From: Treponema sp.
GTDB lineage: Bacteria > Spirochaetota > Spirochaetia > Treponematales > Treponemataceae
Assembly (NCBI GenBank): GCA_012513125.1
Contig: JAAZCS010000219.1
Location: 1-10,672, forward strand
Direction: 5' to 3'
Length of the DNA stretch: 10,672 nucleotides
Below, piece by piece: positions 1-6,454 of the stretch (its first letter is position 1; each line of letters begins with the position of its first letter). The notes below the pieces were generated by a model. The model was not told the DNA's origin. It was given only the letters and a program-made list of their open reading frames with translations, and searched no databases. Made by a program: the position numbers and the translations under genes.

Positions 1-276
1 GCTTTTAACGGTTGGAGAAATATTATTGTAAATGTTCCAGGTTGGCTACAGCAGCATTCACATCTTCGTTCTGGTCCAGAAAATATGACTTTTGTTGGTT
101 ATAGAATTCGTTCAGATGCAGAAGAATATGTTGATAATTATGTAATTTTCTTTGATCAGATTAAATATACTACAAATTCATTGTCAAATATTTATGATGG
201 TTATGAATTAAAAGATGTAAAATTTGATGATTCTGAATCAAGTTCTAAAAGTGGTGCTTCGGAGGTTGCGGAATGA
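1..276 (+). CDS. flaA: FlaA-family flagellar filament outer layer protein, C-terminal fragment (5' end outside window)
   Basis: The reading frame is open from the first base and encodes 91 residues before a TGA stop. The visible part is the C-terminal end of a FlaA-type sheath protein, which coats the FlaB core of the spirochaete periplasmic flagellum. Supporting features are a GW...VPGWLQQ stretch (residues 4-17), then FVGYRIRSDAEEYVDNY and a VIFFDQIKY strand (to about residue 58), which match the 'FDQIK' end of FlaA proteins. The last 20 or so residues are a serine- and acid-rich tail. An internal ATG at position 85 is not the true start, because similarity to FlaA begins upstream of it. 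The stop overlaps the next gene's start (ATGA, 273-276), so the two are probably translated together. The FlaA call is good; which FlaA paralogue it is cannot be said without the N-terminus. Confidence 0.83.
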   Translation, partial: AFNGWRNIIVNVPGWLQQHSHLRSGPENMTFVGYRIRSDAEEYVDNYVIFFDQIKYTTNSLSNIYDGYELKDVKFDDSESSSKSGASEVAE

Positions 277-998
277 AAAAAATATTAACTTTATGTGTAG
301 TTTCTTTTGTTGCAACTACAATGATGTTTGCTCAGCAAAATCAAAGTCTTTCAGATCCTAATCCAGAGAATGTAGGTGCTGATTCAGCAATGCTTTCTTT
401 AAGAGAAGTTTCAATTGATAAATTTGAAAGAGAAGGTTCTTGGAATGTTCATATATCTCCTGATTACGGTGTAATTGCTGGAAGATTATTTGATGGAAAT
501 CCTGCTATGAAGGAACCTCTTGCTGAAGATGAAGGTAAAGAAGACGAAGATAAACAGGTTTATGGTGTTAGAGTTGATTTCTTTAGAAGAGGTGTTAATT
601 CTTTTACTATAAAATCAGGAAGACCTTTACCAATTGAAGGAACTGCAAAAACAATTTCAATGTGGGTTTGTGGAAGAAATCAAAGTCATGATATGTATGT
701 TTTAGTTCAAGATTATTTTGGTAGCAATTTTGAGTTGTACCTTGGTAATTTGGGATTCAGTGGTTGGAAAAAACTTACTTGTGTAATTCCACCAAGTCCA
801 GATGGAGAACATGGTATCGTTCAGAGTAGTGCTTATTATGGTGATAAACCTGGATTAAAGATTTTAGGATTTAGAGTAGATTGTAATCCTATGCAGGCTA
901 GAGGTTCTTATTATTTATATCTAGATGATTTAAGAGCTGTAACTGATCTTTATGATATGGAAAATCATGATGAAGACGATATGTTAGATAACTGGTAG
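273..998 (+). CDS. flaA: FlaA-family flagellar filament outer layer (sheath) protein
   Basis: This is a complete 241-residue exported protein. It starts with a signal peptide: a KK pair, a hydrophobic run to residue 19, and a likely signal peptidase I site after MFA (residue 20). The mature part has FlaA-like features: GVRVDFFRRG (98-107), a WVCGRN...H segment (131-139), a YFGSNFELYLG strand, and GW.KL...IPP (164-174). It ends with YYLYLDDLRAVTD (213-225) and an acidic tail. The expected role is as a sheath component of the periplasmic flagellar filament. A strong ribosome binding site (GGAGG, 261-265) lies 7 bases before ATG 273, inside the end of the upstream flaA gene, so the two should be co-translated. 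An acid-rich segment (residues 85-93) may be a surface loop. The terminator after position 1014 closes the unit. The family call is firm; the paralogue number is not assigned. Confidence 0.87.
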   Translation: MKKILTLCVVSFVATTMMFAQQNQSLSDPNPENVGADSAMLSLREVSIDKFEREGSWNVHISPDYGVIAGRLFDGNPAMKEPLAEDEGKEDEDKQVYGVRVDFFRRGVNSFTIKSGRPLPIEGTAKTISMWVCGRNQSHDMYVLVQDYFGSNFELYLGNLGFSGWKKLTCVIPPSPDGEHGIVQSSAYYGDKPGLKILGFRVDCNPMQARGSYYLYLDDLRAVTDLYDMENHDEDDMLDNW

Positions 999-1014
999 TC
1001 TTAAATAAAAATGC

Positions 1015-1046
1015 AAAAAAAAAGCAGGTTCGTCCTGCTTTTTTTT
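1015..1046. terminator. Bidirectional intrinsic terminator between convergent genes
   Basis: The stem is GCAGG (1024-1028) with CCTGC (1034-1038) around the 5-base loop TTCGT. An unbroken A-tract (1015-1023) lies on the left and a T-tract (1039-1046) on the right, and they can extend the stem. Read rightward it gives a hairpin plus U-run 17 bases after the flaA stop. Read leftward the A-tract becomes the U-run for the gene at 1049-1777, whose stop is only 3 bases away. One hairpin probably serves both genes. Confidence 0.9.
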
Positions 1047-1048
1047 AT

Positions 1049-1777
1049 TTAACGGCATATTCTGTAGTAATGTTTTTTGTCTATTATTTGTGTCTGTTGA
1101 ATTAAATTCATTCTTGATAAAACCCAAATCATTAAATACGCCTTTTTTAATACATTTCGTGATAATCCTTTTTTATCTTTTAAGAAGTTTCTTAAATCGT
1201 ATGCACAAAACTCATCATTCGTTGTGTAAGGGATTAATTTTAAATAATCGTTTTTACAATTAAATGTGGAAATGGATAGTATTTCATCTAATTTTTTATC
1301 AATTTTTAGCCAATTTTTCCTGAAACGTCTTCTGTTATTTTGTGATTGTACGTTATCATTTGTTCTAGTTCTTATTTCTGTGACATTAATTGATATTACT
1401 GTTAGTGAAAAATTCTTTTCTAATAGCAAGGGATATATTCCAGTGAGTTCTTCAAAGATGTCATAAATGGAATTTGTTATAGGACTTTTCCTTTTGGATA
1501 TCTTTTGTCCATTTTCGTCTAAAAGTAGTATATGTTTGTTTATTACTAATGGAAAAACTAATTTTAATTTGCGGTTTTGTTCATGAATTGTTGATTCTAT
1601 TTTGGGTAATAGTTTTGATAAGTTCTTTGTTTGAATTTCAATTATATCATTTTCTTTTGTGACAATGTCGTAGATAAAATTCGATTCTTTAACTTCTGTT
1701 TCTCCAAAATATGTTTGGCAAAAATAAGTTTTAAGTGTTTTGTGCAGACTGCTTTCGTTGTATGTATTGATTGCCAT
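1049..1777 (-). CDS. Uncharacterised protein; possible PD-(D/E)xK-like N-terminal core and winged-helix-like C-terminus
   Basis: This is a 242-residue protein with no signal peptide or membrane segment, so it is probably cytoplasmic. I cannot name its function. Residues 7-50 read NE-S-LH..LK, then an acidic stretch, then YDIV (36-39) and IIEIQT (45-50). Glu8, Asp37, Glu47 and Gln49 are spaced as in a PD-(D/E)xK nuclease-type fold, with Gln where Lys is usual. It also resembles, from memory, a family of uncharacterised bacterial proteins carrying IDIV...IEIQT. Next come a VFPLVINKHI strand, a SKRKSP motif (94-99) and SIYDIFEELTGIYPLL (103-118). A basic patch NRRRFRK (148-154) follows. The last 55 residues (helix, helix, then IIDKKHYYRI) could be a winged helix. 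Start ATG 1777 has only a weak GACGAG-like site upstream. It runs opposite to both neighbours, diverging from mraZ and converging on flaA. Base composition is as AT-rich as its surroundings. The ORF is very likely a real gene; its activity is inference. Confidence 0.72.
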   Translation of the reverse strand: MAINTYNESSLHKTLKTYFCQTYFGETEVKESNFIYDIVTKENDIIEIQTKNLSKLLPKIESTIHEQNRKLKLVFPLVINKHILLLDENGQKISKRKSPITNSIYDIFEELTGIYPLLLEKNFSLTVISINVTEIRTRTNDNVQSQNNRRRFRKNWLKIDKKLDEILSISTFNCKNDYLKLIPYTTNDEFCAYDLRNFLKDKKGLSRNVLKKAYLMIWVLSRMNLIQQTQIIDKKHYYRICR

Positions 1778-1818
1778 AAAAATACTCGTCTAAATATTAC
1801 TCTATATATGTTAGGTAA

Positions 1819-1851
1819 AATAATATAAAAAAAATAATTTTTTATATTATT
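1819..1851. repeat. Perfect 14-bp all-A/T inverted repeat in the divergent intergenic region
   Basis: The left arm AATAATATAAAAAA (1819-1832) is the exact reverse complement of the right arm TTTTTTATATTATT (1838-1851), with a 5-base spacer AATAA. It sits between the start of the leftward gene (1777) and the mraZ -35 element (1866). It could be an operator for a dimeric regulator, a weak hairpin or a bent A-tract element. An A/T-only palindrome can arise by chance more easily than a mixed one, so its function is open. Confidence 0.6.
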
Positions 1852-1865
1852 GGCGTTTTTATCCG

Positions 1866-1893
1866 TTGACTTTAGAATTTATTCAATTAAAAT
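1866..1893 (+). promoter_or_regulatory. Sigma-70-type promoter of the mraZ (dcw) operon
   Basis: A -35 element TTGACT (1866-1871, one mismatch to TTGACA) and a -10 element TAAAAT (1888-1893, one mismatch to TATAAT) are separated by 16 bases. Transcription would start near 1899-1902, just before the first MraZ-type repeat, leaving a 5' leader of roughly 40 bases made mostly of those repeats. In such AT-rich DNA a -10 match alone means little; the paired -35 and the position support the call. Confidence 0.62.
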
Positions 1894-1900
1894 GTAATTA

Positions 1901-1940
1901 AGTGGGAAAAAGTGGTAAAAAGTGGTAGTAAGTGGGTATG
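1901..1940 (+). promoter_or_regulatory. Four tandem 10-bp MraZ operator-type repeats
   Basis: Four units begin at 1901, 1911, 1921 and 1931: AGTGGGAAAA, AGTGGTAAAA, AGTGGTAGTA and AGTGGGTATG. The spacing is exactly 10 bases, one helical turn. Known MraZ sites are TGGGN repeats with 5-base spacers in Escherichia coli and AAAGTG(T/G) repeats in mycoplasmas; this array fits both patterns. The last unit contains the ATG of mraZ, so MraZ bound here would block early transcription and perhaps hide the start region. Autorepression of the whole dcw operon is inferred. Confidence 0.82.
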
Positions 1941-2381
1941 AATCTATTAACTGGTGAATATAATAATACATTAGATGAAAAAGGTAGGGTAACGTTTCCT
2001 GCGAAATTACGCTCAGAAATAAATCAAAATGTACTTATTATTACTAGAGGTTTAGATCGCTGCTTATGGCTTTTTACTTCTGAAGAATGGGATTTGTTAA
2101 AAAATAAATTGATGAACTCAACATCATTGTTTAATGAAAAAAACAGGATGGTTCTTCGTCATTTTATTGCACCGGCTCAAGAGGTCGAATTTGATAAAAC
2201 AGGTCGTATTTCTGTACCACAAAGTTTGCGTGAATATGCATCGTTGTCAAAGGATTGTACAATTTTGGGTGTAGGAAAATACATAGAATTGTGGAATTCA
2301 ACAAGTTATGATGAATATTTATGTTCAAGCGAGGCTTCTTTTAAAGAGGCTGCAGAAGAATTGAATAATATAAATTTTTAG
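1938..2381 (+). CDS. mraZ: Transcriptional regulator MraZ
   Basis: MraZ is a ring-forming DNA-binding protein of the AbrB-like fold that represses the operon it heads. The 147-residue product has the expected two tandem half-repeats. The first carries GEYNNTLDEKGRVTFPAKLR (6-25) and the second FDKTGRISVPQSLREY (85-100), each with the D-x-K/T-GR..(V/I)P signature. WLFTSEEW (44-51) and GVGKYIELWN (111-120) are also typical. I chose ATG 1938, which gives MNLLTGEY and puts the conserved GEY near the N-terminus as in other MraZ proteins. A GTG six bases earlier (1932) is in frame and cannot be excluded. No clear ribosome binding site precedes either start, because the leader is filled by the operator repeats. 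A 39-base gap separates it from rsmH. Confidence 0.95.
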   Translation: MNLLTGEYNNTLDEKGRVTFPAKLRSEINQNVLIITRGLDRCLWLFTSEEWDLLKNKLMNSTSLFNEKNRMVLRHFIAPAQEVEFDKTGRISVPQSLREYASLSKDCTILGVGKYIELWNSTSYDEYLCSSEASFKEAAEELNNINF

Positions 2382-2420
2382 ATTTTATATAAACTAAGAA
2401 ATTGTGTTGGTGGTGTTGTT

Positions 2421-3440
2421 ATGGAAATTGTTCATACTCCAGTTTTATTAAATGAATGTCTCGAATATTTATCTCCAATTGATGAAAAATTAGGCAAAAA
2501 TCAATTGATGATTGATTCAACCTTGGGCGAAGGTGGACATAGTTACAATTTCTTAAAAAAATATCCAACGTTATCAGTTATTGGGCTTGATGCAGATAAA
2601 GTAATTCAAGAAAGAGCAAAAGAAAGATTGGCTGAATTTGATGGTCGAATTAGATTTTTCAATGGTTGGTTTAAAGATTTTTATGCTTCATACAAAAATA
2701 ATGATGAAATTTTAGAAATAAATAAATTCGGTTTTGAAAGACCGGATGTAATTTTGTTTGATTTAGGAATATCAGTATTTCATTATGAGAAATCAAAAAG
2801 AGGTTTTTCATTTAGATATGACGAAAAGCTTGATATGAGATTAAATGAAAATTCATCTGTTTCGGCATATGATATTGTAAACACAATGAATGAAGAGAAA
2901 TTAGCCAATCTGATTTATCTTTATGGTGAAGAAAAATTAAGCCGAAGAATTGCACGTGCTATTGTGGAAGCCAGAATGGGTGGAAAAATAGAATCTTCAA
3001 AAGCCTTGGCAGAAATTATATGGAATTCTGTTCCTTCTCAATATAGATATGGTCAGATTCATCCTGCTACAAGAACATTTCAGGCGTTAAGAATTGCTGT
3101 TAATGAAGAATTAAATAATTTGCCATTGGCTCTTTTTGATGCATTTAACGCATTGAAAGAAAATGGAAAAATGGGTGTTATTACTTTTCATTCGTTGGAA
3201 GATAGAATTGTTAAGGAATTTTTTAAAAATTTAGGAAAACGATGTGTTTGTCCTCCTGAAGTGGCAACTTGTGTTTGTGGTGGAAAGCAATGTGCTGAAG
3301 TGATAACAAGAAAACCTTTAATTCCAAGCGAAGAAGAGATAAAAATGAACTCACCATCAAGAAGTGCAAAACTTCGAGTTGTAAGAAAAATAAGAAATGC
3401 AACTGAATATCATTTAAATGGAGTGAGTTTTATAAAATGA
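2421..3440 (+). CDS. rsmH: 16S rRNA (cytosine(1402)-N4)-methyltransferase RsmH
   Basis: RsmH (formerly MraW) uses S-adenosylmethionine to methylate N4 of C1402 in the decoding centre of 16S rRNA. The 339-residue protein is slightly longer than the usual 310 or so. It begins with the family N-terminus HTPVLLNECLEYL (5-17). The SAM-binding region is MIDSTLGEGGHS (30-41) plus VIGLDAD (53-59). DLGIS (114-118), RGFSFRYDEKLDMRL (127-141), HPATRTFQALRIAVNEEL (214-231) and ITFHSLEDRIVK (254-265) are further signatures. The cysteine-rich CVCPPE..TCVCGG segment near 275-288 is also usual in the family. The canonical SSPQ after DLG is replaced by SVFH, a modest divergence. The ribosome binding site is weak (GGTGG, about 10 bases before the ATG). 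Its stop overlaps the next start as ATGA. Confidence 0.96.
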   Translation: MEIVHTPVLLNECLEYLSPIDEKLGKNQLMIDSTLGEGGHSYNFLKKYPTLSVIGLDADKVIQERAKERLAEFDGRIRFFNGWFKDFYASYKNNDEILEINKFGFERPDVILFDLGISVFHYEKSKRGFSFRYDEKLDMRLNENSSVSAYDIVNTMNEEKLANLIYLYGEEKLSRRIARAIVEARMGGKIESSKALAEIIWNSVPSQYRYGQIHPATRTFQALRIAVNEELNNLPLALFDAFNALKENGKMGVITFHSLEDRIVKEFFKNLGKRCVCPPEVATCVCGGKQCAEVITRKPLIPSEEEIKMNSPSRSAKLRVVRKIRNATEYHLNGVSFIK

Positions 3441-3739
3441 AAGAAGCGATATCTCTATTTTTTAAAAGATTATTCATATTCATAATGGCTATCAGTATTC
3501 CGTTGATGTTGATTTTGTATGCTTTTCAATCGAAGAAGTATACAGATTTATCAAAAGAAATTTCAAATCTTGAAACACAGCAAGAGAAATTAATTGAAGA
3601 AAACAAAAATTTGATAAGTGATATTAGTATTTTGACTACCGCGGATAGAATAGAAAGTGTTGCAGTTGATGAGCTTCAAATGCATAAGGCTAAGTCTGAT
3701 GATATTGTACGAGTAGAAATGACTGGAGAGAGAAAATGA
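3437..3739 (+). CDS. ftsL: FtsL-like division protein
   Basis: This 100-residue bitopic membrane protein has a short basic N-terminus, one membrane segment (about residues 11-30) and then a periplasmic coiled coil (about 35-66, with Leu/Ile heptads). The end, ADRIESVAVDELQMHKAK (69-86), resembles the FtsL pattern of IE..A...L.M followed by a short tail. FtsL pairs with FtsQ/DivIB and DivIC/FtsB and helps activate FtsW at the septum. Sequence conservation is low in this family, so the call rests on topology, size and the rsmH-ftsL position. It overlaps rsmH upstream and murF downstream by ATGA at both ends, so translation is coupled. A GGAG/GAGTGAG site lies upstream within rsmH. No ftsI gene follows, unlike many dcw clusters. 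Confidence 0.78.
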   Translation: MKEAISLFFKRLFIFIMAISIPLMLILYAFQSKKYTDLSKEISNLETQQEKLIEENKNLISDISILTTADRIESVAVDELQMHKAKSDDIVRVEMTGERK

Positions 3740-5175
3740 TAGATGAAGCATTAATGAATGGTAGTGAAACTGTATTTGCAGTAAAAGGTTTTGTTATCGG
3801 AAATTCAAATCCGGAACATTTTTATTTTACAAATGTTTGTACAGATAGTAGAGAAGTTGTAAAAAACACTTTATTTGTTCCTCTTGTTGGAGAATTTCAA
3901 AATGGTCATAAATATATTTCTCAAGGTATTGAAAAAGGAGCTTCTGTAGTTCTGCTAAATAAAGATGAATACGATGGAAATAAAGAATTTTATGATAATT
4001 TAGCGAATAATAATGAAACTTTATTTATAGCCGTAAAAAATACTATGAAAGCTCTTCAAGATGCTGCAGAATTCTATGTTGAGAAATTCCCTTCATTGGA
4101 AAAAATTGCCATTACTGGTTCTTGTGGAAAAACTACTACAAAGGAATTACTTGTATCAATTTTTTCTCAGAAATACAACGTTGTAGCGACTAAAGGTAAT
4201 TTTAATTCAGAGACAGGATTGCCTCTTTCTGTTTTTCAAATAAGAAAAGAACATCAGGTTGGTATTTTTGAAATGGGCATGAATAGAGTCAACGAAATTG
4301 AAGAAATTGTTCGTGTTTTAAAACCCAAATACGCAATCATTACAAATATAGGTACAGCTCATATTGGAATTTTGGGTAGCCGAGCAAATATCGCAACTGA
4401 AAAAAGAAAAATATTCAGTTTTATTCCAGAAAATGGAGCTGCATTTATTCCTTCTGAGGATGATTTTAAATCATTTATCAGTGAAGGTGTGAAAGGTAAA
4501 ATAATTGAATATGGAAAATCAATTTCATCGGAAGTAAGTGGCGTTCAGTTTGTAAAAGATGATGGAATGTTTGGATGTGATTTTAAATATCAAAATGAAA
4601 ATATACATCTAAATTTAAGTGGAACTCATAATTATGTTAATGCTTTAGGTGCTATTGCAATTGCAAAAGAATTTGAAATTTCAGCAAAAGAGATAAAAAA
4701 AGGTGTTGAACAGCTTAAAAGTTTGAATGGAAGAATGGAGATAGATTGTATTGCCCTTGATGGTAAGAAAATTAATTTCATTAAAGATTTTTACAATGCA
4801 AATTTAGATTCAATGGTTAAGTCAATTCAATTTCTTAAAAATCTTGAAGTTGAGGGAAATAAATTTGTTGTTCTGGCTGATATGAAAGAATTAGGCCCTG
4901 AATCAAAAAAAATGCATGAATCGGTTGGAAATGAAATTTCTAACTCTATGTTAGATTATTGTATTCTTGTTGGACCTGAAATGAAAGCCGCTTATAAAAT
5001 TGTAAATGGAAATAAAAGTATCAAATCATTTTATTTTGAAGATAATTCTAATGAAGCTTTTGAAAAAATAATTGAATTGTTACGAAAAAATTCTTGCAGT
5101 GGTGATACAGTTTTGTTAAAAGGCTCTCACAGCATGTCGTTAGAGAAAACTATTACACTTATAGAGAAAATATAA
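3736..5175 (+). CDS. murF: UDP-N-acetylmuramoyl-tripeptide--D-alanyl-D-alanine ligase MurF
   Basis: MurF is the cytoplasmic ATP-dependent ligase that adds D-Ala-D-Ala to the UDP-MurNAc-tripeptide, the last step in making the soluble peptidoglycan precursor. The 479-residue protein has the three Mur ligase domains. The N-terminal domain has TDSREV (36-41) and LFVPLVGEFQNGHKYI (46-61). The central ATPase has the P-loop TGSCGKTTTKE (127-137), NFNSETGLPLS (155-165), EMGMN (179-183), NIGTAH (204-209) and a likely carbamylated lysine at about 223 in IATEKRKIF. The C-terminal domain has GTHNYVNALGA (296-306), GRME (332-335), DFYNANLDSM (351-360) and LADMKELG (380-387). Cys130 replaces the usual Ser in the P-loop, a mild change. 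The ATG sits in an ATGA overlap with a GGAGAG site 5 bases upstream. DFYNAN with a P-loop of this type separates MurF from MurE and MurC. Confidence 0.95.
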   Translation: MIDEALMNGSETVFAVKGFVIGNSNPEHFYFTNVCTDSREVVKNTLFVPLVGEFQNGHKYISQGIEKGASVVLLNKDEYDGNKEFYDNLANNNETLFIAVKNTMKALQDAAEFYVEKFPSLEKIAITGSCGKTTTKELLVSIFSQKYNVVATKGNFNSETGLPLSVFQIRKEHQVGIFEMGMNRVNEIEEIVRVLKPKYAIITNIGTAHIGILGSRANIATEKRKIFSFIPENGAAFIPSEDDFKSFISEGVKGKIIEYGKSISSEVSGVQFVKDDGMFGCDFKYQNENIHLNLSGTHNYVNALGAIAIAKEFEISAKEIKKGVEQLKSLNGRMEIDCIALDGKKINFIKDFYNANLDSMVKSIQFLKNLEVEGNKFVVLADMKELGPESKKMHESVGNEISNSMLDYCILVGPEMKAAYKIVNGNKSIKSFYFEDNSNEAFEKIIELLRKNSCSGDTVLLKGSHSMSLEKTITLIEKI

Positions 5176-5187
5176 TTAATTGAAAAA

Positions 5188-5193
5188 AAGGAG
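5188..5193 (+). promoter_or_regulatory. Strong ribosome binding site of ftsW
   Basis: AAGGAG lies 6 bases before ATG 5200, in the 24-base gap after murF. It is the closest match to a consensus Shine-Dalgarno sequence in the cluster and fixes the ftsW start. Confidence 0.8.
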
Positions 5194-5199
5194 AAATTT

Positions 5200-6390
5200 A
5201 TGGATCAATATACATTTTATGCAAAAAAACCAATAGAAAAATACCACAAAAGTGATCTGTTTCTCTTTATTTCAATTATTCTTTTGTGGGGATTTGGAAT
5301 TTTCACTTTGTTTATTTGTTCTCAAAATTATGGTTTGAGAATTTTTAACGATTCATTATATTTTGTAAAACGTCAGTTGATTAGTTCTCTTGTTGGATTT
5401 GCATTGTTTTTGGCACTCTTACTGATGGATATGAGATTGATTAAGAAAATTTTGCCTGTATTAGTTGTATTTACGCTAGTTTTGTGTATTTTAACATTGA
5501 TTCCATTAACATCGGATGAAAAAAATGGAGCTAAAAGATGGATAAAGTTGCCTTTTAATTTAAGCTTTCAACCTTCAGAACTTGTAAAAATGGTCATAGT
5601 TTTATATTTGGCTAATTATTTTACAAAACAAGAAGAAACAATTAATTTTGAAGAAAAAACTGTATTTCCATGTGTTTGTGTTTTTGTAGGATTTTTCCTA
5701 TTAGTTCTTTTTCAGAAAGATTTCTCAACTAGTGTATTTATTATGCTTATTGGAATTCTTCTCTTTTTTGTATCAGGAACAAAAATGCTTTGGTTGATTC
5801 CTTTGGCGGTTTTTGCTATTCCAGTAGGTTTTTTAATAATAACTTTGGAACCATATAGAATGGAACGTATTATTGGTTTTTTGAATCCATCAGAAGGTGT
5901 TTCAACATTTAATTATCAGGCAATAGCTGCAAAGCGTGCAATTGGTGCAGGTGGTTTCTGGGGGAATGGAATTGGTGTTGGATTGGAAAGATTAAATAAT
6001 ATTCCAGAGATTCATGCTGACTATATTTTTGCCGGATGGGCTGAAGCAATGGGTTTTGTTGGTGTAGTATTCTATGTAATTCTTCTGTGTTTCTTTTCAG
6101 TAAGAGGATATAGAGCGGCATTGAAAAGTCCTGATCGTTTTGCATCTTATGGATCGTTTGGGTGTGTTTCTGTTATTTTGTTGCAATCAATCATGAATTG
6201 TCTTGTAACATGTGGTGGATTGCCTTCAACTGGTATTCCTTTGCCATTTTTTTCATTAGGTGGTTCTTCAATTATCGTAACATTGGCAATGTGTGGATTT
6301 ATATTGAATACTTCGCGGTTTGAAGAAAATAGTGAAAAAAAATATAAAAATGACGAAATTAATATTGAGTCATTTACTGTAGTAAAATAA
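5200..6390 (+). CDS. ftsW: SEDS-family septal peptidoglycan glycosyltransferase FtsW
   Basis: FtsW polymerises glycan strands from lipid II at the division septum, working with a class B penicillin-binding protein. The 396-residue protein has about ten membrane segments. SEDS signatures are NGAKRWI (109-115), QPSEL (124-128), QKDFSTSV (172-179, with the conserved Asp174), FNYQAIAAKRAIGAGGFWG (237-255), PEIHADYIFAGWAEAMGF (269-286) and GLPSTGIPLPFFSLGGSS (340-357). The usual EELG after the HTD motif is EAMG here. The N-terminal 20 residues and the charged tail after 372 are cytoplasmic. RodA is the main alternative, since the two families share these motifs; the place between murF and ftsQ argues for FtsW. 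The partner transpeptidase FtsI is not encoded nearby. Confidence 0.94.
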   Translation: MDQYTFYAKKPIEKYHKSDLFLFISIILLWGFGIFTLFICSQNYGLRIFNDSLYFVKRQLISSLVGFALFLALLLMDMRLIKKILPVLVVFTLVLCILTLIPLTSDEKNGAKRWIKLPFNLSFQPSELVKMVIVLYLANYFTKQEETINFEEKTVFPCVCVFVGFFLLVLFQKDFSTSVFIMLIGILLFFVSGTKMLWLIPLAVFAIPVGFLIITLEPYRMERIIGFLNPSEGVSTFNYQAIAAKRAIGAGGFWGNGIGVGLERLNNIPEIHADYIFAGWAEAMGFVGVVFYVILLCFFSVRGYRAALKSPDRFASYGSFGCVSVILLQSIMNCLVTCGGLPSTGIPLPFFSLGGSSIIVTLAMCGFILNTSRFEENSEKKYKNDEINIESFTVVK

Positions 6391-6436
6391 AAAGTGATAA
6401 ATAAGTAATGTAATATCAATAATTGGGAGATGTGAT

Positions 6437-6454
6437 ATGAGGGGAAATATATGA
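6437..6454 (+). other. Five-codon upstream mini-ORF overlapping the ftsQ start (possible)
   Basis: ATG 6437 begins MRGNI followed by TGA at 6452-6454, overlapping the ftsQ ATG 6451 as ATGA. It has its own GGGAGA site at 6425-6430, and the ftsQ site GAGGGGA (6439-6445) lies inside it. It could couple ribosome arrival to ftsQ initiation, or be chance. The pattern is seen; the function is inferred. Confidence 0.3.

Noticed and set aside
1266..1828. Two short plus-strand open frames (1266-1466 and 1631-1828) opposite the leftward gene
   Set aside because: Their products are Phe/Ile/Cys-rich with no recognisable domain, as expected from reading AT-rich coding DNA in the wrong strand. The minus-strand frame spans the whole region and shows family-like motifs.
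5200..6390. RodA instead of FtsW
   Set aside because: The SEDS motifs are shared, but the position between murF and ftsQ within the division cluster favours FtsW.
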